In this document: in pieces, positions 12,101-23,232 of the stretch
Layout: every line of letters begins with the position of its first letter
Position numbering within the stretch: position 1 is the stretch's first letter
Assembly (NCBI GenBank): GCA_027943335.1
Contig: BSBK01003560.1
Location: 2,171,001-2,235,000 of the forward strand
DNA: 64,000 nucleotides
Direction: 5' to 3'
Source of the DNA: Chamaecyparis obtusa
Taxonomy: Eukaryota > Streptophyta > Pinopsida > Cupressales > Cupressaceae
Notes under the pieces: generated by a model
Told to the model about the DNA's origin: nothing
Seen by the model: the letters and a program-made list of their open reading frames with translations, nothing else
Database searches by the model: none
Made by a program: the position numbers and the translations under genes

Positions 12101-12479
12101 TTAATTTTGAAATGAGAATGTAGCACTATCTTCTTAAATATTGATATCGTTATGATTTATGAAATTGGATTGATAATTGTGTCATGGAAATCTGAAAAGA
12201 AATGGAAATTATAGTATATGAATGAATGCTTCTAGATATTGATAAAAATATTAGAAAATTTTGATATATTTCTAAGGAAATTAAAAAATCCAATGTAAGA
12301 ATATGAAATGTCTTGGATGTGTATGTGTTATGTCTTACCATTATCATGACAATTATTCTATCTTGCACTTGGATCCTAGGAATAGGTATATCTTTGATGT
12401 TGATTTAAGGATGTTTCTTTACTAATGTATGATGTGTTTCTACTTTAGTCTTCTGACTTCCAGGAGTAAGTCTAATCTC
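9119..12479 (+). other. Non-coding interior of the LARD-like element
   Basis: There is 3.4 kb without a recognisable coding domain on either strand; the longest ORFs are under 90 codons and match nothing I know. It contains an A-rich spot (9523-9550), a degenerate two-unit tandem repeat of about 135 bp (10420-10690), and a GC-richer block (10800-11420) rich in CATG/CACATG words. The polypurine tract closes it. A conserved interior of this kind is thought to serve packaging or dimerisation in LARDs. Applying that here is inference. Confidence 0.7.
10420..10690 (+). repeat. Two-unit degenerate tandem repeat (about 135 bp) in the LARD-like interior
   Basis: AGTGACCTTAGATTCTACTA followed by a purine-rich segment and ACTTCCCCT (about 10489-10540) recurs as AGTGACCTTAGCTTCTACTA and ACTTCCCCT (about 10628-10680). 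The upstream GTAGAATG..CA.TAC context is also repeated. Confidence 0.6.
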
Positions 12480-12491
12480 AGGGGAGGAGGA
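12480..12491 (+). promoter_or_regulatory. Polypurine tract of the LARD-like element
   Basis: AGGGGAGGAGGA directly abuts the 3' LTR TGTAGTGCC at 12492. Confidence 0.85.
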
Positions 12492-15400
12492 TGTAGTGCC
12501 TCTTCAACTCTAAATCATTGAAGACTAATGTCGGTAAGTAACTCAATGAGAGTGATGTAGGTAAGTAAACCATCCATATTTTCTAATCATTGTGATGCAC
12601 ATCTATGTAGAGTTTATGATAGTTAAATACATTATTTAATTTTATGTGGTATTTCTATTTTAGCAATTGATAAATAAATGTATTATTTTGGAAACCATAC
12701 TAATTATCAAATTAAGAATGATGAGATAAATGCAAATGTTTATTTTGACTTATTTATTTTGACAAAATTATTAATTCATTTATAATATTCAAAAAAATAT
12801 AAAAATAAAACCACAAGGAATTTTCACAATATTAATAATCATTAAATTACTATCCTATCCTATATCAAAATTACATACCTTAATAAGAAATTATCTAATT
12901 ATATAAATATATTACTTATAAAATAAATGTTTTTGTTTTATTTTATTTATATATATTCCTTAATCAAAAGAAAATATTATAAACAAACTATTCCATTTTA
13001 TAAACGTATGTAAATTTATGTAAAGAAACTTATAGGAAAGAAAGATATGTGGAAGTTTCTAAAAGAAAATACTTTTCCTTAAGATAAAAACTTGGGGTTA
13101 AACTTAAGAAAACTAGGTTCACGTGGGGATGTTGTTTTACATAATTCTATGAGGATTTGGCATAAAACTATGGCTTAAAATCAATTCCATGCACAGTTAA
13201 GAGACAGTGCAGAATGATAAAAGAACATATTCCAAAGTAATGTATTGTAAAATTATTGTATCGTGCCTTAGATTTGGTATCATTTGATTTTGTTGATAAT
13301 GATTAGAGGTGTGGCTAATAGTTGAAGAATTATTAAGTGGCACAATTAGAAATTTTATAAAATGGTTACCTTTACGGTTACATCGGAAAAGGTAATGAAG
13401 GAACAAAAAACCTTTGATGGTTGCATTCTGGGGAAGCTTTATATAAAATAAAAATGGGGGATCTGTGGAGAGGATGGAGATTCTAGATGGATGGCAAGTA
13501 TTTGGTGAAATGGATTTTATTATATTCGGATGGAAGGCCTCTTTTTGTGAAGGAGGGGCAACCCAACACAGTCTTCATGATTGGCGAAAGCGTAAAGGCA
13601 AGAATGGAAATATGAGATTTTCAGCTTTAAAATTTCTTCTGTGTTCATTCATTTGCAGTTCATAGGAGGAGGTTTGAGTGTAAACTCATATTTTAAGCAA
13701 AGGGAAAAATACATTTGGATTCGTTGCTGCATCACGAGATGACTCTGTAATCATTGCCAGGTTTGGACACACTTAATTTACACTCTTATTCTTTAAAGTG
13801 GTTCTTTATAATCAAATACGCTACAATAATCTTATGGCATATAAATGTTTTATCATTTATGTTTTTTTTTGAATGGTTAGAATTATTTAACCCATTGGAT
13901 GGTGATATGGTATATGCTTCCTAACCTTGGATTTTATTTTATATGGAGGGTAAGAATTTAACCTTCTATTCCATGTTCATTAACTCTATTTATTTCATGA
14001 ATGCATCCATAGTAGCATAAATTTAATTTATTATTAGATGTTTGATACAAATAAATCATTGGTAGATCTTGAGAAATGAAATTGAGTTTGTCAGAGTTAT
14101 GGAGAATCTTTCAAATTGATAATTTTGAACTTATGTACAATATTGCTAAGACACCTTCAAATTTTGAATTCTTATAGTGATTTGAATTTGTTATATAAGA
14201 TCCTCCATGAAAATAATATAAAATAAAATCCTAGAATACTAAAATTATGAAAGATAGGACTAAGTATTTGTGTTTACTGGAGTTGATGTTTATCTAAAAT
14301 CATACAAATTACAGATTTCTATTTCTTAATCTTATAAAATTAAAGATTATATTAGATATTATTCTCAGCATGTTCCTTACAAGCATGCATCATATATCAT
14401 TAATAATACTTAAATTAGATTGAATCTTTCTATCCTATATTCATACCTATATCAGATCAAGGATATATATATTCACATAGTTAATAGTTATACAATCAGT
14501 AGGTTGGCTTGGATTAGTTGGAAAGTTATGGCAAGAATGTTGATTATTAATTAATAATTGATCTTAGTAAACTATTATAACTAGTAGCTATTTATATTTT
14601 CAAATATAGATATATCAAATCTTATTTATTTATTTTAATATTAGTCCTCATCAATTCTTGAGACCAAGTGGTTTATCTATAACTATAATGAATGAATGAT
14701 GTTAAGATAGAAATGTAATTTTCATATTTGATTATTTTAATGGAACAATAACATCATGTTTTATTATCTCAAATAATTATTCATGTAGCTCGAATGTTGG
14801 CATTTTGGATAGTTTGTATTATACTATGGGGTCTATTATTGTTACATTTTGTTTTTAATTAATTGGGTTTGAGGTGGTTCAAACTTCTAATAGTTGTAGT
14901 ACTTTAGATTATAAGTGATTAACTCTAGAGAAAAATGAGTTATTTTGGCTTTTCTAGTAATTGAGCATTAAATTTGACATGAAACTTTGGAAAATCAATT
15001 AAAAATTATCCAAAGGTTATATTATGCTTAATGTTTTTGCAAGGTTAAGAGATTTTTGTATATATGTATATCTATGTATATTAGTAGTTATGAATTTGAA
15101 TGGACAATTATATGTGTGTTATGCCTTCTTGAAGATGCTTATTGCCATGGATGTGCAATTGATGATATGTCCTCATTCCCTTAAATCAATTAAGTGTAAG
15201 CTTGGATAACCTACTATTCATTTTGTTGCATTAATCATAATTAAGTTGATCAATAGGAATAGAGGAGGGATTGAGCCTAAGTTATGTTTTCATGGGATTG
15301 TACAAGTCCTTAGAGATTGGGATGATCATAATTTACTAAATGATGTCTTTCATGATGATTGTTATTAATGTTCTAAATTTTGTTATTACATTAGGAGTCG

Positions 15401-16126
15401 ATTATGTATCATTTCTCTATTTTGGGTGGGATATGTTTTAGTGAGCACTTTGATTGAGGAGGTTCTAGGATGCTATATTAGCATAGGTTAAAATCTATTG
15501 TGAGCTATGGAATTGGTGTCAATTTATCAATTAATTGTAGGAATTTTTCTCTCTCTCACCTAAGTGGGTAGCAGCCGACGCAAAATCTATCTAGGGAATA
15601 TGACCCTATAAGGGGTTGCATACCCGCTTTCTTGATTTTATGGATAGATAGTTTGAAACTAAAAGAGTCAAACTACGAAGTCTCTAAGCATGAACGTAGG
15701 CAAGGCCATTAGTGATGAGCCCCCAAGGCTTAGGTCTAGTCCCATAGGGTTTGTCTTAAATTTTTAAATGTAATTATTTTACATCTTCTCAATAATGATT
15801 CACATTGCTAAGATATTAATAAAGTGTTTGTTTATGATCATGTATCTAATTTTTGCACCTAGTTGTTTAGACATGTGTGTAGATACAGGTATTGGATATG
15901 GTGGTTATAATGAAAAAAAACAAGGTAGCGATATTTAGGTATGTAGTGATAATCATTGTTAATTGAGTATGAAAAGTAGTATGATCTATTGGTTGTCTTG
16001 ACTTCTATTTACATAATACCAATGAGATTATATTATGCTACTTTATTGCTAAAAAAAAAGAAATTCTACATGTTTTGTTGTCTTATTTATGTCCTTGTGC
16101 TGAGGGAACCTTAGTGGGGTATTACG
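12492..16126 (+). repeat. 3' LTR of the LARD-like element (3,635 bp)
   Basis: It is colinear with 5449-9103 and 20 bp shorter through small indels. It ends ATTACG where the 5' LTR ends ATTACA, so the terminal A has mutated. Candidate TATA box at 13439-13448. Scattered differences from the 5' LTR, many of them transitions, show the insertion is not recent. No gene seen. Confidence 0.9.
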
Positions 16127-16131
16127 TCTAG
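16127..16131. repeat. Target-site duplication TCTAG, right copy
   Basis: Identical to 5444-5448. The A1 LTR sequence continues directly after it (GGTCCACA, as in A2 at about 17845). Confidence 0.9.
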
Positions 16132-16419
16132 GTCCACATGCTTCCCAATGATTAATACCAACATTAAATCCATGACCACAATTAAATGCATATGTTAGCC
16201 TCAACAAAAAACCAAGAGAAACAACTCGGTAAGCAATGATAACTAAGCACTAGGAAAGGATAACTGAGTGCCAGGGAATTAACCAACCAACTCGGTTAAA
16301 GAAGGAACCCAAGAAACTACGAAGCCAACTTGATCAAAGAAGGAATCGAGAAACATAGAAAACTAAAACTTGTTTTTGGTGACACAGGATTGCTAAGGAC
16401 CCGAGATGCTCTTGCATCA
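16132..16419 (-). repeat. 5' LTR of chromovirus A1, U3-terminal half (split LTR)
   Basis: It continues the LTR interrupted at 5448 and aligns with 17845-18130 and 22938-23227 of A2. The minus-strand start reads TGATGCAAGAGCATCTCGGG. Total LTR length without the insert is about 668 bp, close to A2's 653 bp. It ends inside copia protease sequence (Copia-C), so A1 inserted there; GACTG (16420-16424) is the predicted duplication, with its partner off-window. Confidence 0.85.
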
Positions 16420-17477
16420 GACTGGGTCATAGATAGTGGGTGCTCACATCACATGACTAGTGATAAAATTAAGTTTATTAAAGTCAATGAATATGATGGT
16501 GGTGTTGTGAGATTTGGAAAAAAGTCACCCTACTTAGTAAAAGGTAAAGGTATTGTTTTCATTAATGTAAAAAGAATTGCAAATGATGTCTATTATGTTG
16601 AAGGTCTAACACATAACATTTTGAGTGTGGGTCAACTTAATGAAAAATGATACCAACTTGAGTTTAAAGGAAGAATGTGCAGGATCATTGGAAGTTTTGA
16701 TGATATTTCTACTGGAAGACAAACTAGAGGTAACTTATTTTAGTTGAACAATATAATTTATAGTTGTTTGGTTGCTAGGATTGAAGATAGTTGGTTATGA
16801 CATAGAAGTTTCTTCTATGTAAACTTTGATAGCTTGGTAAAGGTAAGCAAGACTAATGCAATAAGAGGATTGCCACAAATTGTGAAACTAGATAAGCTGA
16901 TGTGTAAAGAGTGCCAACTTGGTAAGTTAACTAGTACATCTTTCAAAAGAAAATCTTATTTATCAAAGAATATACTTGATTTAGTACATACTGATTTGTG
17001 TGGACCTATGAGATAAAAGAGTTATAATGATGATAGATAATTTATCATATTTACTGATGATTATTCAAGAATGATGTAGGTTACATTTCTTAAGGATAAA
17101 TCTAATGCATTCAATAAGTTGAAGGCTTTCATAGCACTGGTGGAGAAGGAATCAGGAAAAATTCTAAAGTGCTTAAGATCATATAGAGGAGGCGAGTTCA
17201 CATCGGATGAATTTATGAAGTATTGTGAAGATAATGGTATAAAAAGATAGATGTCTACTCTGAGAACTCAACAAAATGGTGTTGCAGAAAGGAATAATAA
17301 AATAATTTTTGATGTTGTAAGGACTATGTTGATATAGGGAGATGTACCATCTACTGGAGATAAGTAATCAGTACTACTATTTATACTTTGAACTGGGTGT
17401 AAGTGAAGAAGGGAACTAACTAAACACTCTATGAATTATGGTATGGTCATTCTCCTACTATAAAGTATTTCAAAAAT
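16420..17477 (+). pseudogene. Copia-C pol, first part: protease, gag-pre-integrase, integrase core
   Basis: The aspartic protease motif IDSGCSHHM is intact (about 16430-16455), followed by GGVVRFGKK and LTHNILSVGQL. The gag-pre-integrase zinc region is partial (MCKECQLGK, about 16900). The integrase core shows LVHTDLCGP, TDDYSRM, an RGGEF region and QQNGVAERN. The second catalytic Asp, expected before RGGEF, is read as Tyr (SYRGGEF, about 17190), so the strand-transfer site is dead. Stops interrupt it at 16648, 16741, 17014 and many later points. Nearly all replace Gln or Trp, for example TAG where Trp precedes VTFL and TAG where Gln precedes MSTLR. The frame passes the A2 insertion and resumes at 23233. 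Confidence 0.88.
17473..17477. repeat. Target-site duplication AAAAT, left copy
   Basis: Matches 23228-23232. Codons TTC AAA AAT before the insertion join TTT GGA AGT after it in one frame. Confidence 0.9.
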
Positions 17478-18130
17478 TGGCACAAGGGAGGATTAAGGGG
17501 GAGGGGCCTAAGGCACAACCCTAACCAGATCCACCTTGCAGAACACCAAGTGAAAGCAACAACATGCAATAGCAAGAGAGAGAATGTAGAAGCTATGTTA
17601 TATTATCTTCAAATTGATTCATACATGTCGGGCTGTAAGGTCTTCCTGGTTTTGACTAGATATTAAAATCAAGTATAGAAGTCCTCAAACATGCAAGGAT
17701 CTATGAACCATCTCTAAATTTCTATCTTCTATCTTCTATCTAGACTCACTAAAACTCTAACCAAACAACTACATTTATATAAGAGGCTATTGAGCCAAGT
17801 CAGCCTTTAGATCCACAATCAATGGAAGGGATGACCAGATCTAGGTCCACACACTTCCCAATAATGGATACCATCATTAAATCTATGACCCAAATTAAAT
17901 GCACAAGTCAGCCTCAAAAGAAATCCAAGACAAAAAACCTAGTAAGCAAGGAAATCGAGCACCAGATAAATTCACCAAGTGCTAGAGAGATAACTGACCA
18001 ACACCAACGAATAAAGGAAACTGAGCAACACCGAACCACTCAGTCAAAGTAGGAACTAAGAAACACAAACAAACTCAAATATGTTTTTGGTGACAAAGGA
18101 TTGCCAAGGACCCGAGATGCTCCTGCATCA
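17478..18130 (-). repeat. 3' LTR of chromovirus A2 (653 bp)
   Basis: The minus-strand reading starts TGATGCAGGAGCATCTCGGG and ends CCTTGTGCCA. It carries a minus-strand TATA-like TTATATAAA (17774-17782). Its differences from the 5' LTR are scattered substitutions and compensating small indels. Confidence 0.92.
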
Positions 18131-18163
18131 GACACCTAGGGTTATTTGAAATGATTCTCAGAA

Positions 18164-19304
18164 TCATGAAATAGGTATGATCGGAGCTGCATCCAACTTA
18201 GATTGTGAAATCCATGAACTATCTTCAATCGGTCTATTCTTCCACTTTACCAAATATTCCATATATTATTTTCCTCTTGTACTTCTGCCAATTCTTTGCT
18301 CCAAAATCTTTTCAAATTCATCGTTCTACTTCTTGGGATAATCCATCGGTACTGTCATGTCTTCATCAGGTTCATGAAACTCATACAAATCAACAATGTT
18401 GAATATAGGTGATATATCCATGTCATCAGGTAACTCAATCTCATACGCATTTCCACTATCAAATTTTCTCAAAATCTTGCAAGGTCCAAACTTCTTCATC
18501 TTAAGCTTTCTATATGTTCCAACAGGAAATCTGCCTCTCTTCAAATGAATTAACCATCACTTCATCACCAACATCAAAAGTTTTATGTCTTCTTGATCTA
18601 TCAGCTCTGTCTTTGTATTTCTAATTACTCTTTTCCAGCTTAAGCTTCACATCTTCATGCAATGTCTTCATGTACTCAACAAATTTTATTCCTTCAACAC
18701 TTCTCTTTCTTTCATCAGCAATGTCTCTTAAATTTGATATACCTCTCGATTGTATGCCATTTACAATCTCAAAAGGTATTTTTCCAGTACTCCTATTTAC
18801 TAAATTATTGTATGCAAACTCTTCTTGTGCCAACACAAAATCCCAATTACTCGGTGTGTCTCCAACTAAACATCTCAAAAGATTACCCAAACTTCTATTC
18901 ACAACTTATGTCTGTCCATCTGTTTGTGGGTGAAATGTAGAACTATATTTCAACTCAGTACCAAACTTTCTCCAAAGAGTTTTCCAAAAGTATCCAACAA
19001 ATTTACTGTCTCGGTCAGAGATAATAGTCCTCAGTAATCCATGCAATCTGACAATTTCCTTAAAGAAAAGATCTGCTACATGTACTTCATCTGATTTCTT
19101 TCTACAAGGTATAAAATGTGCCATTTTAAAAAATCTATGCACAACAACAAATATATAATCATTACCTCTTACTGTCTTTGGTAAGCCAAGAACAAAATCC
19201 ATATTGATGTCAATCCAAGGTTTCTCAGGTACAAAAATTGGTGTATACAATCCAGTATTTTGATTAACTCCTTTTGCAACTTGACAAACTCCACAACTTT
19301 TCAC
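18164..19304 (-). pseudogene. Chromovirus A2 integrase with GPY/F module and chromodomain
   Basis: Reading down from 19304: the zinc-finger end [10 protein letters not shown], the core with MDFVLGLPK (first Asp), SDRDSKF (second Asp), and HPQTDGQT followed after a stop by the NRSLGNLLRC segment that carries the catalytic Glu region. A GPY/F module ([11 protein letters not shown], about 18470) is followed by a chromodomain (about 18200-18330) with EYLVKWK and a downstream SSWI. Integrase joins the cDNA ends to the genome; chromodomains are thought to guide chromoviruses to particular histone marks. Stops and shifts split it at about 18330, 18545, 18620 and 18903. The final TGA is at 18164-18166. 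Confidence 0.88.
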
Positions 19305-19454
19305 AAATTTCTAAACATCTTTATACAACTGTGGCCAAAAGTATTTCTCCTTAAGCAAATTCAATGTCTTATCAATACCAAAATGTCCAGCCAAACCACT
19401 ACTATGTTTCTCCTTTATAAAATTAGTTCTCATTGCTCCTCTCAGTATACACAA

Positions 19455-20918
19455 TTAAATACCTTTAAACAACATACCTCCTTGCATAAAATATTCATCC
19501 CATTTAGTACTATGTTGATCTTGAATAGGTGTTGTGTACTTTCTCCATGGCTCAGAAAAATTAGGATCAAATTCATAAGAATCTCTCATGTCATCAAAGC
19601 CTAGAACTCCAATTTTCATCTTGGTCATTAAGGATCTTCTTCTACTCAATGCAACAGCAACTCGGTTAGTGACTCCACTCTTATGCTTTATCACAAATGT
19701 ATAACTATGTAAATACTCAACCCATTTCATATGTCTCTAATTCAACTTATTCTGACTACCCAAATAATGTAAAGATTTATGATCGGTATACAACACAAAT
19801 TCACTCAGCATCAAATAATGTCTCCATTTCTTCAGTGCTTAAATAATAGCAAAGGAATTCTTGATCATACACAGAATATTTCCTTTTTGCATCATTCAAC
19901 TTTTCACTAAAGAACACAATAGGTTTAATTTCTTGACTCACCACAGCTGCAATTGCACTTCCAATTCCATCACATTCCACTTGAAATGCCTTATTGAAAT
20001 CAAACAATGCCAAAATAGGAAATTGAACAACCTTCTGCTTCAGAGTCTCAAAACTTTTATCAGCTCCATGTGTCCACTTGAATTCTCTTTTGTCTCCTCT
20101 CATAGTTTCAGTCATAGAATTACAAATTGAACTGAAATTCCTTATGAACTTTTGGTAAAAACTTGCCAAACCATGAAATGATCTTACCTCACTAGAATTC
20201 TCAGGTGTAGGCCAATTCAGAATAGCTTCAATCTTTTTAGGATTAATTTCAAACCATTAGCTAAGAATTTCCTCAAAACTTCATTCATCAACCTCATAAA
20301 AGTACTTGGTGCATTAGTTAAACCAAAAGGCATAACCAACCACTCATACAAACCTTCTTTTGTCTTGAAAGCAATCTTCCACTCATCACCTTCTCTGATT
20401 TTGATATGATGATACCCACTTTTCAAATCTATTTTAGTAAAATACTTTGCTCCAGTCAAACTATCCATTATATCATCCATTCTCAGTATAGGAAACCTAT
20501 ACTTCACTGTTATCTTGTTGATTTCTCTGGAATCAATACACATTCACCATTCTCCATTCTTCTTAGGTGCCAATACCGTAGGTATTGTAGAAGGAATCAA
20601 AATTTCTCTGATCAAACCTTTATGCAACAATTCTTGAATTTGTCAATTCAATTCCCGATTCTCGGTAGGTGTCAACCGATGAGGTGCCTTATTTGGTAAA
20701 CTAGCTCTAGGGATAAGATCCATGCAATGATCAATGCTTCTCTTCAGTGGCAAACCATTAGGTTCATTGTCAAAAATAATTTCACTGTACTCGGTGAGTA
20801 ACTTATCAATCTCCTCAGGGACATTATCCTCTATTTTCTTATTTGGTTTGTTAGGAATCACAACAAAACATACTTCATTCTTCTTTAAATCCTTAACAAA
20901 CTTTCTTCCTTCCATCAA
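19455..20918 (-). pseudogene. Chromovirus A2 reverse transcriptase (catalytic motif deleted) and RNase H
   Basis: From 20918 down: the linker with CMDLIPRASLPNKAPHR, RT fingers/palm from 20543 ([43 protein letters not shown]), then an abrupt jump. After NEVLRKFL the sequence continues with NGF-equivalent residues and a [17 protein letters not shown] segment in a different frame. Compared with element B (37211-37837), about 60 residues including the YxDD catalytic motif are missing. The thumb and RNase H follow (FKWTHGADKSFETLK; QVECDGIG; YSVYDQEF; KHKSGVTNRVA). Without YxDD this RT cannot polymerise. The deletion could be post-insertion decay, or it could predate insertion if A2 was mobilised in trans. 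Confidence 0.85.
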
Positions 20919-21159
20919 TCAAACTTTCACAGATGTGCAAACATTACTAACAGGTTCTTCCATCAAAGGTAACAAGATTTGTTTTTTACCATAAGCCCAA
21001 ATAGTATACTTATGTAATCTCCCATCATATATTATCTATCATATTGCCAAGGTCTACCCAATAAAATATGACAACAATCCATAGGCATGATATCACACAA
21101 CACCTTATCATAGTACTTTCCAATTTTCAATTTCACATAAAATTGTTCACTTACCAAGA

Positions 21160-21430
21160 GTGTATGCTCATCCTTGATCCATGAAATTTGATAGGCTTTA
21201 GATGTTCCAACCTTTTCAACTATAAATTTGTGACCATTTCCTCAGATGCTAGATTCTCTGAGCTACCACTTTCAATGATTACCTTCCAAACTTTGTCAGA
21301 AACTCTACATCTAGTCTTGAAAAAACTTTTCCTTACTAGATCTTCCTTTTTACCTTCATTCCAAAGTGCTCTCCTTACCATCAAGTTATTTTGTTTCTCA
21401 GGTTCATTCGGTGACTCTTCTTGCACCAAA
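21160..21430 (-). pseudogene. Chromovirus A2 protease region
   Basis: The minus frame shows VIIESGSSENLASEEMV (about 21230-21290), the chromovirus aspartic protease motif normally IIDSGS. The catalytic Asp is read as Glu (GAT to GAA type change), which would abolish activity. A basic linker (RRALWNEGKKEDLVRK) leads into it from the zinc-knuckle end of gag. Confidence 0.75.
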
Positions 21431-21436
21431 GCCTTT

Positions 21437-22437
21437 CTATTGTTACCAACCTTCTTACTTGCATGTGTACACTCAAATGATTTATGTCCTTCTTGTCCAC
21501 AATTGTAACAAGTTCCTAGGAAACCACCTCTATTATAACCACCTCAGTAGTTACTGCCTCTGCCTCTATATGAACTTTCACCTTTCCACTTGGTCTTGCC
21601 TTTATCCAGAGTTATCTTTTCAGGTTCAGATCTACTATTTTTAGCATGTGATCTACCTCTTCCTCTAGGGAATCTACCACCTCTACCTCTTTGTCTTTTC
21701 TCATGTCTCTTATTCAATTTCTCCTCAGCTTTCAATGCAAATTGATAAGCCTCTTCAATGTTCTCCAATTTGACCAAACTGATTTCTTCTTGGATGGAAA
21801 CTCTCAAACCATTCAGGTATCTAGTAATTCTTTCCACATCATCTTCATCATGTCCAAATCTGATACCTAATATATAGAATTCCTTAGTATATTCCTTTAC
21901 TGAGCTATCTTTCTACCTTAAACTTTGCATTCACCTAACTAGGTTAATTTGATAATCACAAGGTAAGAACTTTCCTTTCAATTTATTCACCATTTTACTC
22001 CATACCTTGATTTTTTCTTTTCCTTTCCTCTTTCTATCAAGCTGTAGATGCTCCCACCACAATGATGCATGACTTTTCAACTTTGTGCTTGCAATTTTCA
22101 CCTTCTTTTCTTCAAGTACATTTTCATGCTCAAAGTACTTTTCCATCTCAGTGATCTAGTCCACCAATTCATCAGAATCAAATTTTCCACCATACTCAGT
22201 AGGATTAAAGTGTGGTGTAGACTTCAAACTTGTCAAAGCCTTCAAGAATCTTTCCTTACCCTGATCCATCATAGGTGCAAGTTCTACATCACCTTGTTCC
22301 ACCTCAATTTCATCATCACTAACATCTTCAAGATGTCTTCATCATCTCTGGGCTGTTTCAATAGCTTCAAGCCTAGCAACAAGTTGTCTCAGCATGTTTT
22401 CCAATCCTGGATTCATATCTCACCTCCCACGAACCAT
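21437..22437 (-). pseudogene. Chromovirus A2 gag with CCHC zinc knuckle
   Basis: It starts at ATG 22437 (MVRGR), shared with A1. It includes an acidic N-terminal region, the retrotransposon gag core (YFEHENVLEEKKVKIAS, LWWEHLQLDRKR), the MERITRYLNGLR segment, and an RGRGGRFPRGRG basic stretch. A CCHC knuckle, CYNCGQEGHKSFEC (about 21475-21515), binds the RNA. Early stops lie close to the N-terminus, and shifts separate 21931-22146 from 21544-21837. Gag would form the virus-like particle in the cytoplasm. Confidence 0.85.
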
Positions 22438-22560
22438 CTTGAAAACCCTCTATAATTGCAGGTCAGATCGCAATCTGCTACCCCACAACAAACCAACTAG
22501 GGCCTCAGAAGAAGGAACCTTCAAACCTAGATTCACAAACCTAGATCCAGATCTCACCTT

Positions 22561-22572
22561 GCTCTGATACCA
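22561..22572 (-). promoter_or_regulatory. Primer-binding site of chromovirus A2
   Basis: The minus strand reads TGGTATCAGAGC, two bases from the 5' LTR end. It is an exact initiator-Met tRNA type match. Confidence 0.9.
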
Positions 22573-22574
22573 CC

Positions 22575-23227
22575 TAGTGCAAGGTAGGATTAAGGGGGAG
22601 GGGCCAAAGGCACAACCCTAACTAGATCCACCTTGAAAAACAAAACATGGAAGTAATAACATGCAACAATGAGAGAGAGAATGCAGAAGCTATGTTATAT
22701 TATCTTCAAATTGATTCATACATGTCGGGCTGTAAGGTCTTCCTAGTTTCGGCCAAATATTACAATCAAGTACATAAGTCATCAAACATGCAAGGATTTG
22801 CAAACCATCTCTAAATTTATATCTTCTATCTTCTATTTAGACTCACTAAAACTCTAACCAAACAACTACATTTATACAAGAGGCTCTCGAGCCAAGTCGG
22901 CCTTCAAATCCACAATCAACAGATGGGATGACTAGATCTAGGTCCACACACATCCCAATGATGGATACCATCATTAAATCCATGACCCAAATTAAATGCA
23001 CAAGTCAGCCTCAAAAAAAATCCAAGACAAACAACTCTGTAAGCGAGGAAACTTAGTGCTAGAGAAATTCACTATGTGCCAGAGAGATAATTGACCAACA
23101 CTGGTGAACAAAGGAAACCAAGAAACACCAAACCACTCGATCAAAGTAGGAACTAAGCAACACAAAAAAACTCAAATATGTTTTTGGTGACACAGGATTG
23201 CCAAGGACCCGGGATGCTCCTACATCA
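22575..23227 (-). repeat. 5' LTR of chromovirus A2 (653 bp)
   Basis: It is colinear with 17478-18130. On the minus strand it ends CCTTGCACTA (terminal CA mutated to TA) directly before the primer site. TATA-like TTGTATAAA on the minus strand at about 22871-22879. Confidence 0.92.
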
Positions 23228-23232
23228 AAAAT
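23228..23232. repeat. Target-site duplication AAAAT, right copy
   Basis: Matches 17473-17477. Confidence 0.9.

Larger units (their letters stand above)
5449..16126 (+). mobile_element. LARD-like non-coding LTR retrotransposon with about 3.65 kb LTRs
   Basis: This is a complete 10.7 kb element. LTRs lie at 5449-9103 and 12492-16126, with a primer site at 9106-9118, a 3.4 kb interior, a polypurine tract at 12480-12491 and 5-bp TCTAG duplications. The insertion splits the A1 LTR, which reads on across it. No gag, protease, RT or integrase motif is visible on either strand of the interior or LTRs; the few ORFs are 60-100 codons. LTRs of several kb around a non-coding interior of about 3.5 kb are the defining layout of LARDs, which depend on enzymes from a coding relative. 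Its termini match those of element G at 57554, a candidate source family. Confidence 0.88.
17478..23227 (-). mobile_element. Chromovirus A2: complete Ty3/gypsy element inserted in Copia-C
   Basis: It is 5,750 bp, with two LTRs of exactly 653 bp (22575-23227 as 5' LTR, 17478-18130 as 3' LTR on the minus strand), a primer site at 22561-22572 and AAAAT duplications. The domain order on the minus strand is gag with zinc knuckle, protease, RT, RNase H, integrase, GPY/F module, chromodomain. This is the chromovirus order. Many stops plus an RT deletion make it inactive. Confidence 0.93.

Noticed and set aside
18662..21644. Plus-strand ORFs of 86-114 codons opposite chromovirus A2
   Set aside because: Shadows of the minus-strand gag-pol; the minus frames carry the domain motifs.
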